Position numbers and translations under genes: made by a program. DNA of 64,000 nt from Frigoribacterium sp. PvP032 (GTDB taxonomy: Bacteria > Actinomycetota > Actinomycetes > Actinomycetales > Microbacteriaceae): NCBI RefSeq assembly GCF_017833035.1, contig NZ_JAFIBM010000001.1, positions 62,001 to 126,000 on the forward strand, given 5' to 3'. Shown here one piece after another: positions 49,196 to 58,089 of this stretch; position 1 is the stretch's first letter; the number at the start of each line of letters is the position of its first letter. The notes beneath the pieces are model-generated. The model had not been told where the DNA came from, searched no databases, and worked only from the letters and a program-made list of their open reading frames with translations.

Positions 49196-50920
49196 ATGAG
49201 AACGAAGAAGAAGTCGACAGGGGCCGTCCTCGGCCTCGGCCTGAGCGCAGCCGTCGTGGCTGCCCTCCTCACCCCAGGAGCCACCGCCGCCGCAGCCGGC
49301 AACACGCTCGTCGTCGACGCGGCGACCAGCATCCGGCCGGTCACCCACGTCGGCGCCGGCGGCCTGTACGCCGTCGCGAGCGACACCGACCCGGCTCCTG
49401 GCCTCCTGACGCCGCTGAGGCTGAAGCAGCACACGCAGCCGGCGCCCGGGGTCCAGCAGCTGGGCAACGGCGCGACGGTCCCCACGGGCGACGTCCTCAA
49501 GACCGCTCCCGCGTTCACCCGGGACGGCGCCCAGTCCTACGCCCGCATGCCCGACGTGTACCCGAACTTCCCGTACCGCTGGATCAGCTGGGAGGACTGG
49601 ACGCAGAAGATCGACACGATGGTCAAGGCCCGCGTCGACGCGAAGGCGACCACGAACATCAACGGCTGGGAGCTCTGGAACGAGCCGGACGGCACCTGGG
49701 ACACCGCCAAGGCGGGCCCCTTCCTCGACGGCTGGACCCGCACCTACCGCCAGGTGAAGCTGCAGGACACGACCACCCCGATCGTCGGCCCGAGCTACAG
49801 CCGGTACTACCCCGACCTGATGCGCGACTTCATGGCCCGTGCGAAGGCCGACGGCACCCTCCCCGACGTCGTCGTCTGGCACGAGCTCGACGACGGCGGA
49901 TGGAACGACGTCGACGAGCACGTCGCCGACTACCGGGCCATCGAGCGCTCGCTTGGCATCAGCCCGCGGCCGATCTCGATCAACGAGTACGGCTCCCCGA
50001 GCCAGGTCGACACCCCCAGCGTCTCCGCCCACTTCATCGCCCAGTTCGAGCGCACCGGCATCAAGGACGCCGAGCGCGCCTACTGGTACGAGTCGGGCAC
50101 CGTCGGCGGCCTGGTCTGGGACAACCGTCCCACCGGGTCGTACTGGCTCTACAAGTGGTACGGCGAGATGGCCGGCAACATGGTCGGCGTCACTCCGTCC
50201 GGAGACCTCGACGGCTTCGCCGCGTACGACTCCACCCGGAAGATCGTCAACGTCGCCCTCGGCGGGACCTTCGGCGACAACTCCGTCCAGGTCAAGGGCC
50301 TGGCGAGCTTCGGGTCACAGGCCAAGGTGACGGTGAACTACACGCCTCGCTCCGGGCGCATGACCACCGTGTCCGCACCCACGCAGGTGTCGAGCGCGAC
50401 CGTCCCGATCGTGAACGGCGCCGTCACCGTGCCGATCACGAACCAGGACTACCTGGGCGCCTACCAGGTGGTCGTGACGCCCGCGGCGGGCCCGACCACG
50501 TCGTACCAGCAGGTCTACGAGGCCGAGAACGCCACGGTGGTCAACGCTCAGCGGCTCACCTCCGGCGGCGCGTCCAACGGAGGGTACGTGGGCCGGATCG
50601 ACGGACTCGGCGACGGCCGCTCCAACAGCTTCGTCGACTTCGTCGTCGAGGTCCCTGCTGCGGGCAGCTACTCCCTCACCACCCGGTACGCGAACGGAGG
50701 CGCGGCGACGTCCACCCAGGGACTCGCCACGAACGGGAGCGGCTTCCAGAGCGTCTCGTACGCGCCCACCGGCGCCTGGGGGCGCTTCGCCGACAGCACC
50801 GCGACGCCGATCACCCTCAAGGCCGGCTACAACGTGATCCGTCTCGCGAAGGGCTCGCCGAACTACGCCGGCGGCTCGGGCTTCGCCGAGATCGACTCGA
50901 TCACGGTGCGGCCCCGCTGA
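49196..50920 (+). CDS. Secreted clan-A glycosidase with C-terminal CBM35/CBM6-like module
   Basis: Protein of 574 residues with a signal peptide (VLGLGLSAAVVAALLTPGATAAAA). The catalytic domain (about 40-360) looks like a (beta/alpha)8 barrel with NGWELWNEPDGTW (acid/base Glu after Asn) and ISINEYGSPS (nucleophile Glu), the two-glutamate pattern of clan GH-A, near GH39. A carbohydrate-binding module follows (about 440-574, YEAENATVV, GGYVGRIDG, FVDFVVEVPAAGSYSLTTRY). Probably liberates arabinose-containing oligosaccharides from plant polymers for the adjacent importer. AAAGGAG precedes the ATG. Confidence 0.88.
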   Translation: MRTKKKSTGAVLGLGLSAAVVAALLTPGATAAAAGNTLVVDAATSIRPVTHVGAGGLYAVASDTDPAPGLLTPLRLKQHTQPAPGVQQLGNGATVPTGDVLKTAPAFTRDGAQSYARMPDVYPNFPYRWISWEDWTQKIDTMVKARVDAKATTNINGWELWNEPDGTWDTAKAGPFLDGWTRTYRQVKLQDTTTPIVGPSYSRYYPDLMRDFMARAKADGTLPDVVVWHELDDGGWNDVDEHVADYRAIERSLGISPRPISINEYGSPSQVDTPSVSAHFIAQFERTGIKDAERAYWYESGTVGGLVWDNRPTGSYWLYKWYGEMAGNMVGVTPSGDLDGFAAYDSTRKIVNVALGGTFGDNSVQVKGLASFGSQAKVTVNYTPRSGRMTTVSAPTQVSSATVPIVNGAVTVPITNQDYLGAYQVVVTPAAGPTTSYQQVYEAENATVVNAQRLTSGGASNGGYVGRIDGLGDGRSNSFVDFVVEVPAAGSYSLTTRYANGGAATSTQGLATNGSGFQSVSYAPTGAWGRFADSTATPITLKAGYNVIRLAKGSPNYAGGSGFAEIDSITVRPR

Positions 50921-50960
50921 CGCAGGGCGCTGCGCCCGCCCTGCGGTGCCCGGCGCCTGG

Positions 50961-51003
50961 ACGAGAGGAAGCCCCCCGAGATGCTCGGGGGGCTTCCTCT
51001 CGT
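50961..51003. terminator. Bidirectional terminator
   Basis: A perfect 20-bp stem (ACGAGAGGAAGCCCCCCGAG and its complement) with a 3-nt loop lies between convergent genes, ending both the glycosidase and the CDF transcripts. Confidence 0.88.
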
Positions 51004-51025
51004 TCGGTCGTCGCGCAGACCCGCG

Positions 51026-51946
51026 TCAGACGTGGGTGTGGTGCTCGTGTGCGGCGTGCTGAGCAGGTTCGATCTGGAAGGTCGAGTGCTCGACCTTGAT
51101 GGAGAAGTGCTCGGCGACGCACTTCTGGAGGTCGTCGAGGATCTGCGGCGCGTGCCCGTCCTGGAAACAGGAGTCCTCGACCGTGACGTGCGCGCTGAGG
51201 ATCGGCAGCCCGGTCCCCACCAGCGACGCGTGCAGGTCGTGGACCTCGGTGACGTGCGGCAGCTCGAGCATGTGCGCCCGGACGTCGTCGAGGTCGAGGC
51301 CGACCGGCGTCGACTCCATCAGGACCCCCGTCGTCTCCCGCAGCAGCGTGACGGTGCGGGGGATGATGAGGACGGCGATGAGCATCCCCGCCAGCGGGTC
51401 CGCCTGTCCCCAGCCCGTGGTCATGATGACGACGGCGCTGGCGATCACCGCGACGGAGCCGAGGGCGTCGTTGACCACCTCGAGGAACGCGGCCCGCATG
51501 TTCATGTTCGCCGATCTGCCCCCGGTGAGCACGGCGATCGAGACGATGTTCCCGACGAGCCCGATGATGCCGAACACCAGCAGCTCCGAGGAGGGGACGG
51601 CCGGGGGCTCGAAGAGGCGCCGGATGCCCTCGACCAGCGCGAAGAGCCCCACGGCGAGCAGCACGGCCGCCTGGGCCGTCGCCGCGAGGACCTCGGCTCG
51701 CTGGAATCCCCAGGTCCGCCTGGAGGTCGCCGCCCTCCCCATCAGCGTCGCGGCCAGCAGCGCCATGAACAGGCCGCCGGCGTCGGTGAGCATGTGGGCG
51801 GCGTCGACGAGCAGCGAGAGGCTCCCCGTGATGACGGCCCCGACGACCTCGACGACGAGGATCGTGGTCGTGATGCCGAAGGCGACGGCGAGCCGGCGGC
51901 GGTGGTCCGTCCCGACCGCGACGGCGTGGTCGTGTCCTGCGCCCAT
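51026..51946 (-). CDS. Cation diffusion facilitator (Zn/Co/Cd efflux)
   Basis: Antiporter of 306 residues in the CzcD/CDF family: six helices, with metal-binding SLLVDAAHMLTDAGG in helix 2 and EVVNDALGSVAVI in helix 5, and a C-terminal cytoplasmic ferredoxin-like domain. His-rich N- and C-termini (GHDHAVAVGTDH, HAAHEHHTHV) probably bind metal. It follows the ArsR gene by one base, so the pair forms a metal-responsive efflux operon. Confidence 0.95.
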   Translation of the reverse strand: MGAGHDHAVAVGTDHRRRLAVAFGITTTILVVEVVGAVITGSLSLLVDAAHMLTDAGGLFMALLAATLMGRAATSRRTWGFQRAEVLAATAQAAVLLAVGLFALVEGIRRLFEPPAVPSSELLVFGIIGLVGNIVSIAVLTGGRSANMNMRAAFLEVVNDALGSVAVIASAVVIMTTGWGQADPLAGMLIAVLIIPRTVTLLRETTGVLMESTPVGLDLDDVRAHMLELPHVTEVHDLHASLVGTGLPILSAHVTVEDSCFQDGHAPQILDDLQKCVAEHFSIKVEHSTFQIEPAQHAAHEHHTHV

Positions 51947-51947
51947 G

Positions 51948-52301
51948 TCACTGCCCTTCGTGGTGGTGCCGGTAGGCGGCGCCGACGGAGTGCTCGGCCT
52001 GGAAGATCGCGTCCTGGACGAGCTTGCTTGCGTGGTCGTTCACCAGCCGGTAGAAGACGCGGTTGCCCGCCTGACGCGTCGAGACCATCCGCGCCATCCG
52101 GAGCTTGGCGAGGTGTTGAGAGACCGCGGTGGGCGACTTGTCGACGATGTCGGCGAGGTGGTTCACCGACAGCTCCTCGTCTCGGAGCGCGAGGATCATG
52201 CGCACCCGAGTGGCGTCGGCGAGCATGGAGAACACCTCGACGGCGAGCTCGACGAAGGCGTCATCCGGATGCAGCTCTTCTTGATGCGTATCTTCGTGCA
52301 T
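51948..52301 (-). CDS. ArsR/SmtB-family metal-responsive repressor
   Basis: Winged helix-turn-helix regulator of 117 residues, with ELSVNHLADIVDKSPTAVSQHLAKLRMARMV as the recognition region. The C-terminal HASKLVQDAIFQAEHSVGA and AYRHHHEG contain His residues in the place of the alpha5 zinc site of CzrA/NmtR types. Cotranscribed with the CDF transporter. A palindrome overlaps its start codon, suggesting autorepression relieved by zinc or cobalt. Confidence 0.93.
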   Translation of the reverse strand: MHEDTHQEELHPDDAFVELAVEVFSMLADATRVRMILALRDEELSVNHLADIVDKSPTAVSQHLAKLRMARMVSTRQAGNRVFYRLVNDHASKLVQDAIFQAEHSVGAAYRHHHEGQ

Positions 52302-52309
52302 GCGAAGAT
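52290..52309. promoter_or_regulatory. ArsR operator over the arsR start codon
   Basis: ATCTTCG and its complement CGAAGAT are separated by TGCATG. The site covers the ATG of the ArsR gene itself. Confidence 0.65.
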
Positions 52310-52416
52310 GGTCACACGACGGCGCCTCGATGTCCAGGGTCGCGGGGCGGTTCTCCAGCGGCGTGCCGACGGCGGTGATTACCCTGTGATCGGACCTGAC
52401 CCGAGAAGGAGGTGCG

Positions 52417-52884
52417 ATGTCCCTGACGCTGTCGGGCACCTCCCGCTCGCGCTCGCCCCTCGGGATCTGGGCGCTGTTGTTGTCCGTCACGGCAGCGACG
52501 CTCGCCGCCGTCCTCGGCATCCACGCTCTCGGCGACGACGCCTTCTCCGGCGGCGTGCAGGCGGCGTCGAGCGTGACGCAGGCCGTGTCGGTCGACGACC
52601 CGGCCCCTCGAGACCTGCCCCTCGTTCCGCTGTCGGCGGGCGACGAGGCCGTGACCGGGCTTACCGAGCTGACCGGGACGACTGGTCACGGTGGAGCCCT
52701 GGCCTGCGCACTCCTCGCCCTCCTGTGCGTCGCGACCCTCGCCCTCGCCCTGTTGCGCACCAGGTCAGCAGCAGCTCGGACGCTCGATCCTCTCGTCGGC
52801 CCACGACCCACGGCGCCGTCCGCCTCGGCTGCGCGGCCGCACGGGGCTGTGGACCTGACCGCGCTGGGCATCTCCCGCATCTAG
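52417..52884 (+). CDS. Hypothetical two-helix membrane protein
   Basis: Protein of 155 residues with two hydrophobic helices (about 16-36 and 90-112) separated by an external acidic loop, and a cytoplasmic Ala/Arg-rich tail. No family recognised. GAAGGAGGTGCG, a near-perfect ribosome site, precedes the ATG. It is divergent from the arsR gene and followed after about 115 bp by a DsbA-like gene; a role in the cell envelope or metal response is only a guess from position. Confidence 0.65.
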   Translation: MSLTLSGTSRSRSPLGIWALLLSVTAATLAAVLGIHALGDDAFSGGVQAASSVTQAVSVDDPAPRDLPLVPLSAGDEAVTGLTELTGTTGHGGALACALLALLCVATLALALLRTRSAAARTLDPLVGPRPTAPSASAARPHGAVDLTALGISRI

Positions 52885-53000
52885 GCGGTCCTCGATCGCG
52901 ACCTGCGCGTCGACGGACGATGGCGACGAGTCATCGAGCGTCCGGCGTGCTCTCGCGACACCGACCCCATCGCCTACCTCAGAAACAAGGGAGTCTGACC

Positions 53001-53675
53001 ATGGTCAGGAATCAGTTCATCGTCGCCGTCATCGCACTCGTCCTCACAGCCGCCGTGGTCGTCGCGGTCATCATCTACAACGGCACCCGCACCGACACCG
53101 CCCAGCCCCTCGCCGCCGACCCCACGATCGCACCGACCAGTGCCGAGGTCGTTCGTGACGACACCCGCTACCTCGACCAGGTCGAGGGCGACGCCGTCAC
53201 CGTCGTGGAGTTCTTGGACTTCGAGTGCGAGTCGTGCGCGGCGATGTACCCGTACGTCGAGCAGGTCAGGGAGAAGTACGCCGGCCAGATCAACGTCGCG
53301 GTCCGCTACTTCCCCATCCCGTCGCACCGGAACTCCGAGAACGCGGCCCTCGCCGTCGAGGCCGCTGCCGAGCAGGGCCAGCTCGAGGCGATGTACGCGC
53401 GCATGTACGAGACCCAGGCCGCGTGGGGCGAGAAGCAGGAGTCAGAAGCGGCCCAGTTCCGCACCTTCGCCGATGACCTCGGGCTCGACCTGGCAGCGTT
53501 CGACGAGGCTGTGGCCGACCCGGCGACCCTCGAGCGCGTGGTCGCCGACCGGGCGGAGGGCACCGCCCTCGGCGTCACCGGCACCCCGACGTTCTTCGTC
53601 GACGGCCGGATGATCGAGCTCACCTCCGTCGACGACCTCGACGAGGCCGTGCAGAGCGCAGTCGCCCGTGGCTAG
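53001..53675 (+). CDS. Membrane-anchored DsbA-like thiol oxidoreductase
   Basis: Protein of 224 residues with an N-terminal signal anchor (about 5-27) and an external DsbA/thioredoxin-type domain: FLDFECESCAAMYPYV holds the CxxC pair (CESC) and VTGTPTFFVDG the cis-Pro loop. It catalyses disulfide formation or exchange in exported proteins. Actinobacteria normally pair such enzymes with VKOR, which is not seen here. AAGGGAG precedes the ATG. The stop overlaps the next gene. Confidence 0.92.
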   Translation: MVRNQFIVAVIALVLTAAVVVAVIIYNGTRTDTAQPLAADPTIAPTSAEVVRDDTRYLDQVEGDAVTVVEFLDFECESCAAMYPYVEQVREKYAGQINVAVRYFPIPSHRNSENAALAVEAAAEQGQLEAMYARMYETQAAWGEKQESEAAQFRTFADDLGLDLAAFDEAVADPATLERVVADRAEGTALGVTGTPTFFVDGRMIELTSVDDLDEAVQSAVARG

Positions 53676-54006
53676 GAACCGAGGGCGCGCCCGGGGCGCA
53701 CAGCCTGTCGCCGCTCAGCCGCCGAACCCCCGCAGCCTTGCCGTGCTCGGGCTTCTCCTGGCCTGCGTCGCGGGCCCGGTCGGTCTCGTCGTCAGCCTCG
53801 TCGCGTTCATCCGCTCGCGTCGTGCGGGAGAGAAGAACACCGTCGCCCTGGTCGGGATGATCGTCGGCCTGGCCACGACTGCGGCGTTCGTCGCCGGGGT
53901 CCTCTACTTCCAAGCCGTCTTCGCCGGGCAGACCGGCGTCTGTGCCGAACTCGGACCCGGCGTCCACGACGGCGCCTTCGGCACCTTCACTTGCCCTGCG
54001 GGCTGA
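53668..54006 (+). CDS. DUF4190-like membrane protein
   Basis: Protein of 112 residues with two helices (about 25-48 and 60-84) and the DUF4190 pattern PNPRSLAVLGLLLACVAGPVGLVVSLVAF followed by a short basic loop and a second helix. Its C-terminal 28 residues are external and contain two cysteines (GVCAELGPG, FTCPAG), a plausible substrate for the DsbA-like protein encoded upstream with an 8-nt overlap. Confidence 0.75.
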   Translation: MARNRGRARGAQPVAAQPPNPRSLAVLGLLLACVAGPVGLVVSLVAFIRSRRAGEKNTVALVGMIVGLATTAAFVAGVLYFQAVFAGQTGVCAELGPGVHDGAFGTFTCPAG

Positions 54007-54030
54007 CGCAGCTCGCCCGGCCCCGCAACG

Positions 54031-54065
54031 GAAGAAAGCCCCCGAGGTTCTCGGGGGCTTTCTTC
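54031..54065 (+). terminator. Terminator of the DsbA-like operon
   Basis: GAAGAAAGCCCCCGAG and its perfect complement form a 16-bp stem with a 3-nt loop. The right arm ends CTTTCTTC, so it also works as a T-rich end. Confidence 0.9.
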
Positions 54066-54110
54066 TCGGGCTGACCTCCCCGAACGAATCCGGGATGAAC
54101 GACCCTCTGG

Positions 54111-54198
54111 CGGTACCGGTGGGATTTGAACCCACGGTGGAGTCAACCCCCACACATGTTTTCGAGACATGATCCTTCGGCCGCTCGGACACGGTACC
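54111..54198 (-). tRNA. tRNA-Ser (anticodon CGA)
   Basis: On the minus strand the acceptor stem GGTACCG pairs with CGGTACC, followed by discriminator G and an encoded CCA (54108-54110). The anticodon stem CATGT/ACATG encloses loop CTCGAAA, so the anticodon is CGA, reading UCG. A long variable arm (GTGGGGGTTGACTCCAC) and the T-loop GGTTCAAATCC confirm a serine tRNA. Confidence 0.97.
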
Positions 54199-54411
54199 GG
54201 GAGAGAGCTTAGTACATCCGCGCCCCCCTGTCGAAACCCACCTCCGACCGGCGTGAACCGGCGCGAAGCGCTGCCCCGAGGCCAGCCGGGAGCGCTTCGT
54301 GACGGTTCACCGCACCTCCTCGAGGGGCCCAGATCGACCACGGAGACCCGAGGCAGGTCGAGACAGGGACTCTCGCGGCTCCGGCCAGAGCGGCGGGCGT
54401 ACGCTCCCCGC

Positions 54412-55287
54412 ATGCCCACCCGCCACCCCCTCGCCTTCCTCTCCGGAGTCGGCGTCACCCTCGCCACGGGCGGGGCCCTCTTCGCCGTCTGGCGCCGCGC
54501 GCTCCGCAGCCAGCGCTCGGCCGCCGCGACCCTCAACGACCTGCTGCCGGTGCACTCCGCCTGGTGGCGCGACCGGTTCGACCGCAAGGGCGCCCTGCTC
54601 TACGTGGCGCTCGGCGACTCGACCGCGCAGGGAATCGGGGCGTCGAGCCCGGCGCGCAGCTACGTGGGCAGGTTGTCGGTGCGGATCCGGCACGCGACCC
54701 GCTCCTCCGTCCGGGTCGTCAACCTCAGCGTCAGCGGAGCCACGACGTGGCTCTGCCGCAAGGACCAGCTGCCCAAGCTCGAGAAGTACCGGCCCGACAT
54801 CGTGACGGTCGCGATCGGGGCGAACGACGTCATCGACTTCGACGCCGAGACCTTCGAGCGCAACCTGCGGCACATCTACGAGGCGCTGCCGAGCCACGCG
54901 ATCGTGGCCGACCTGCCGACGATGTGGATCCCCGAGCGCGAGCACCGCATCGCCGAGGCCAACGCGATCGTGCGCCGCCTCGCCGACGAGTTCGGCCTCA
55001 CCGTCGCTCCCCTCTACGACACGACGCGCAAGCAGGGCCTCGTCCGCACGTTCCGCAACTCGGCCGGCGACCTGTTCCACCCGAACGACCGTGGCTACCG
55101 TGTCTGGGCCAGCGCCTTCGAGCCGGCCATCGCCGCCCGCGTGGCACGGATCGCCGCCGACCACGCCGTCACGGACGCCGACGCCAGCGTGCACGACGCC
55201 GCGACCGCGGGATCGACGGCCCGCACCGCCGAGCGTGCGGCGTCGCGCGCCTCGGCCCGCGGCACGGACGCGCTGCCCCGCAGCTGA
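54412..55287 (+). CDS. SGNH/GDSL-family hydrolase
   Basis: Esterase or lipase-like protein of 291 residues with an N-terminal membrane anchor (about 8-27) and an SGNH domain: block I ALGDSTAQGIG, block III VAIGANDVI and block V DLFHPNDRGY carry Ser, Asn and the Asp/His pair. Family members deacylate lipids or polysaccharides at the cell surface. A long Ala/Ser/Arg tail follows the domain (from about 250). TACGCT ends 6 nt before the ATG: leaderless. Confidence 0.9.
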   Translation: MPTRHPLAFLSGVGVTLATGGALFAVWRRALRSQRSAAATLNDLLPVHSAWWRDRFDRKGALLYVALGDSTAQGIGASSPARSYVGRLSVRIRHATRSSVRVVNLSVSGATTWLCRKDQLPKLEKYRPDIVTVAIGANDVIDFDAETFERNLRHIYEALPSHAIVADLPTMWIPEREHRIAEANAIVRRLADEFGLTVAPLYDTTRKQGLVRTFRNSAGDLFHPNDRGYRVWASAFEPAIAARVARIAADHAVTDADASVHDAATAGSTARTAERAASRASARGTDALPRS

Positions 55288-55374
55288 CCCCGGCACCCGA
55301 CTGCACGGCACGGCACCGGACGGCACCGGACCGGCAGCCCTCGCGACCGGTCCCGTCAGCCGAGGAGGCGCCTC

Positions 55375-57774
55375 CTACTTGACCGTGAAGGTCACCGATG
55401 ACGAGGTGCTCGCCCCGATGCTGCCGTTGCCCGAGTACGTGACGACGAGCGGGTAGCTGCCTGCCTTGCGGAACCCGGCCACTCCCACGGTGATCTTGCC
55501 CTTGGCCGCTGCCGAGAGGGTGGCGGTGCCGACGACGGTCTTGCCGTACCTGATGGTCACGGTGCCCGTGGGTCCGGCGACGCCAGGGGCCGCCACGCTC
55601 ACCGCGACGTAGGCGGCCTTGCCCTTCGGGAGGGACGAGCGGGGCGAGAGCACGGTCCTCGACGTCGCCTTCGAGACGGAGAACGACACCGCCGCGCTCG
55701 AGGAGGGCAGCGCAGTCGAGACGGACGGCGTGAACGTCGTCGTGATCGCGTGCGAGCCGGCGGCGGTGCCCGCGGGGACGACCCACGAGGCCTTCCCCCC
55801 TGTGACGGCGACCTGTGCCGCCACCTTTCCGTCCAGGCGGAAGGCGACGGTGCCCGTGCCCGTCGCGGCGGCCCCGGCGACCGAGGTCAGGGAGGCGGTG
55901 GCCGTGATGCGCGAGGTCGCGCCGTGCACCTGCGAGCCAGCGCTGAGGCGGAGCGTCGACACGGTCGGGGCCTTGTCCACGGTGACCGTCGTGGTCGCGG
56001 ACGTGGAGGTCGACTGGTCGGCCGCGGTCGGGCTGAACACGGCGCGCAGGGAGTGCGCACCGGGTGCGAGCCACGCCCCGAGGGGGAACGCGGCCGTGCC
56101 GCCCGTCGCCACCGGCACAGTGGCGAGCGTCGTGGTCCCGTCGACGAACGCGACGGACCCCGCAGGGGTGGCACCTCCTGCGACCGCGACCGTCGCGGTG
56201 AGGGCCGCCGTCGGCATCGTGCCCCAGGTCTGACGTGCCCGGTCGGTGCCGAGCGTCGTCGTGGTCTCCGCCGCGACCTGCTTCGGCGCGGGCCGCCCGG
56301 CGGTGTCGCCTGCGGGCGCGACGCCGGTCGGCGTGCCGCCGGCGAGGCTGACGTCGAGCACGGCTCCGGCAGAGGGCGAGGTCGAGCGGACCGCGACGGT
56401 GAAGCCGCCGTCGGCGCTCGTGAAGCTCTCGCCGGCGTCGAGGTGCGTGTCGCGGCGCGTCAGGTCGCCCGCCTTCACGGGGCCGGCCGCCACGACGGCG
56501 GTCGAGACCGCGGTGCCGGACAGGGGCATCGCCCGCAGGACGCGCACCTCGCCGAGGGCCCGGTCGCCGTTCAGGGTGCAGCGCACGAGCACCTTGTCGA
56601 GCGACGAGCACCGCGGCGTCGCGCCCCGGAACTCGGCGCTGGTCGCGTCACGGCCGCTCGCGGTGCGGTACTCGACCCAGTAGGTGTCGCCGCTCAGCGG
56701 GTCGACGACCTGCACGGCCCGGCCGCCCGGCGTGGTCGGCGCGCCGTCGAGCGCGCCGACGGTCACCTGCTGACGGGTGCCCGGCTCGCGGAGCGTCGTC
56801 GCGTCGACCTGGAAGCCGGCCCGGAGGCGCTGGGGCGTCGACAGGTGCGGTCGCGCACCCGAGACCGAGTAGCCCATGATGTCGAGGAAGTCGCCGTACT
56901 CCTCCACCGGGCAGGCGACCGACGTGTCGGTGTCCGCCGTGTGCGCGTAGTCGGAGAGGGGAGCGTCGACAGCGTCCGCGGTGCGGCACATCCCGGCGCC
57001 GGCGTGGCCGAGGCCGAGGTTGTGGCCGAACTCGTGCAGCAGCACGGGGACGCCGAGGCCGGTGTCCGTGCCGACCGAGCTGAAGATCTCGCCGCCGCCG
57101 CCGCCGACGGTCGCGAAGGCGGCCGAGCCGCAGGTCTCGCGGGTCAGGACGAGGAGGTGCTGGTCGGTGCCGGCCCAGCGGTACGACGCGAAGGCGCCCC
57201 CGAAGGCGGTCGTGTGCACCGAGTCGAGCACGGCCGACGGGTCGCAGGTGGTCTTCGCGAGCGAGGTGCGCTCGATGCCGCCGAGCTGGACGTCGACGGT
57301 GCCGCCCGACTCCTCCCACCAGAAGTCGTGCAGCTGCCGGATCGCCGTCGTGACGGACGCGTCGTCGGGCGGGGTGGCGGCGTCGTCGGCCGTGGTCGCC
57401 GTGACGGTCGCGATGCTGACGGAGACCTCGTGCACGACGGCGACGGAGGCCGTCGCGGCCGCCTGGGTCGGCGGCTGCGCGCCCTTCTCGTCGACGGACG
57501 TCTGGTCTGCGACGTCCGCCTCGCGGGCCGCGACCTCGGCAGCCTCGGCGTGCAGGTGCGGAGCCGTGACGGGCGTCGACGGGACGGCGATCATGTCGTC
57601 GGTCAGGTCGGGCGCTGCCGGGGTGCCGGCCTGTGCGGTCGTCGAGACGGGCGCGGTCGCGATCGTCGGGTCGGGCGCGGCGGCGTTGGCCGCCTGTCCG
57701 TCGACGAGGCCGCCGACCACGATCACGGCCGCGACGAGCACGGCGGACGCACGGATGAAACGGGGGGTGGGCAC
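55375..57774 (-). CDS. Secreted metzincin-like metalloprotease with Ig-like repeats
   Basis: Exported protein of 799 residues: signal peptide (ASAVLVAAVIVVGGLVDGQA), a propeptide-like region (about 35-150), a zinc protease domain (about 150-390) with HEFGHNLGLGH and Met-turn DIMGYS, and from about 520 three beta domains of the bacterial Ig-like (Big_3) type, each starting with a TxxTL/SxL strand and holding TPAGSVAF, GTGTVAFRLDG or GPTGTVTIRYG. Its active site resembles gametolysin-like (M11) proteases. The GTG start follows GGAG. Likely degrades extracellular protein. Confidence 0.9.
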   Translation of the reverse strand: MPTPRFIRASAVLVAAVIVVGGLVDGQAANAAAPDPTIATAPVSTTAQAGTPAAPDLTDDMIAVPSTPVTAPHLHAEAAEVAAREADVADQTSVDEKGAQPPTQAAATASVAVVHEVSVSIATVTATTADDAATPPDDASVTTAIRQLHDFWWEESGGTVDVQLGGIERTSLAKTTCDPSAVLDSVHTTAFGGAFASYRWAGTDQHLLVLTRETCGSAAFATVGGGGGEIFSSVGTDTGLGVPVLLHEFGHNLGLGHAGAGMCRTADAVDAPLSDYAHTADTDTSVACPVEEYGDFLDIMGYSVSGARPHLSTPQRLRAGFQVDATTLREPGTRQQVTVGALDGAPTTPGGRAVQVVDPLSGDTYWVEYRTASGRDATSAEFRGATPRCSSLDKVLVRCTLNGDRALGEVRVLRAMPLSGTAVSTAVVAAGPVKAGDLTRRDTHLDAGESFTSADGGFTVAVRSTSPSAGAVLDVSLAGGTPTGVAPAGDTAGRPAPKQVAAETTTTLGTDRARQTWGTMPTAALTATVAVAGGATPAGSVAFVDGTTTLATVPVATGGTAAFPLGAWLAPGAHSLRAVFSPTAADQSTSTSATTTVTVDKAPTVSTLRLSAGSQVHGATSRITATASLTSVAGAAATGTGTVAFRLDGKVAAQVAVTGGKASWVVPAGTAAGSHAITTTFTPSVSTALPSSSAAVSFSVSKATSRTVLSPRSSLPKGKAAYVAVSVAAPGVAGPTGTVTIRYGKTVVGTATLSAAAKGKITVGVAGFRKAGSYPLVVTYSGNGSIGASTSSSVTFTVK

Positions 57775-57803
57775 AGCGAACTCCAGTCGTGCGGGAGGCT
57801 GCG

Positions 57804-57942
57804 GGGTCGTCGGGACCGCACGCTCGACAGCGCGTGGTCGTCGGGACCACGCGCTGGACAACACGTGGCCGTCGGGACCACGTGCACGTGGCACGGCCGT
57901 CGGGACCGCGCACGTCGCGTGGCCGTCGGGGGGCCACGCGTT
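57804..57942. repeat. Array of five hairpin units with core CGTCGGGAC
   Basis: CGTCGGGA or CGTCGGGG starts at 57808, 57839, 57870, 57898 and 57924 (spacing 31, 31, 28, 26). Most units are themselves palindromes, with CGTGG on the left and CCACG on the right of the core. It fills about half of the 315-bp gap between the divergent protease and radA genes; no gene lies in this gap. Confidence 0.88.
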
Positions 57943-58089
57943 CACCGCAATATCGATGCAAACACAACGACTTCGGCCCCGAGCCCCCCACAACGGGTCA
58001 GCCTCACTCAGCGGCCAGGGCTGCCCGCCAGTCCACAGCCGACACGAGGACGCGCCTCCGCTGTCGGACGTCCCGCCTAGGCTCGCAGC

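Noticed and set aside
57804-57942. Possible CRISPR array in the protease/radA gap
   Set aside because: The repeated part is only about 10-15 bp, the units are palindromic throughout, the intervals between cores (26-31 bp) contain no unique spacers, and there are no cas genes.
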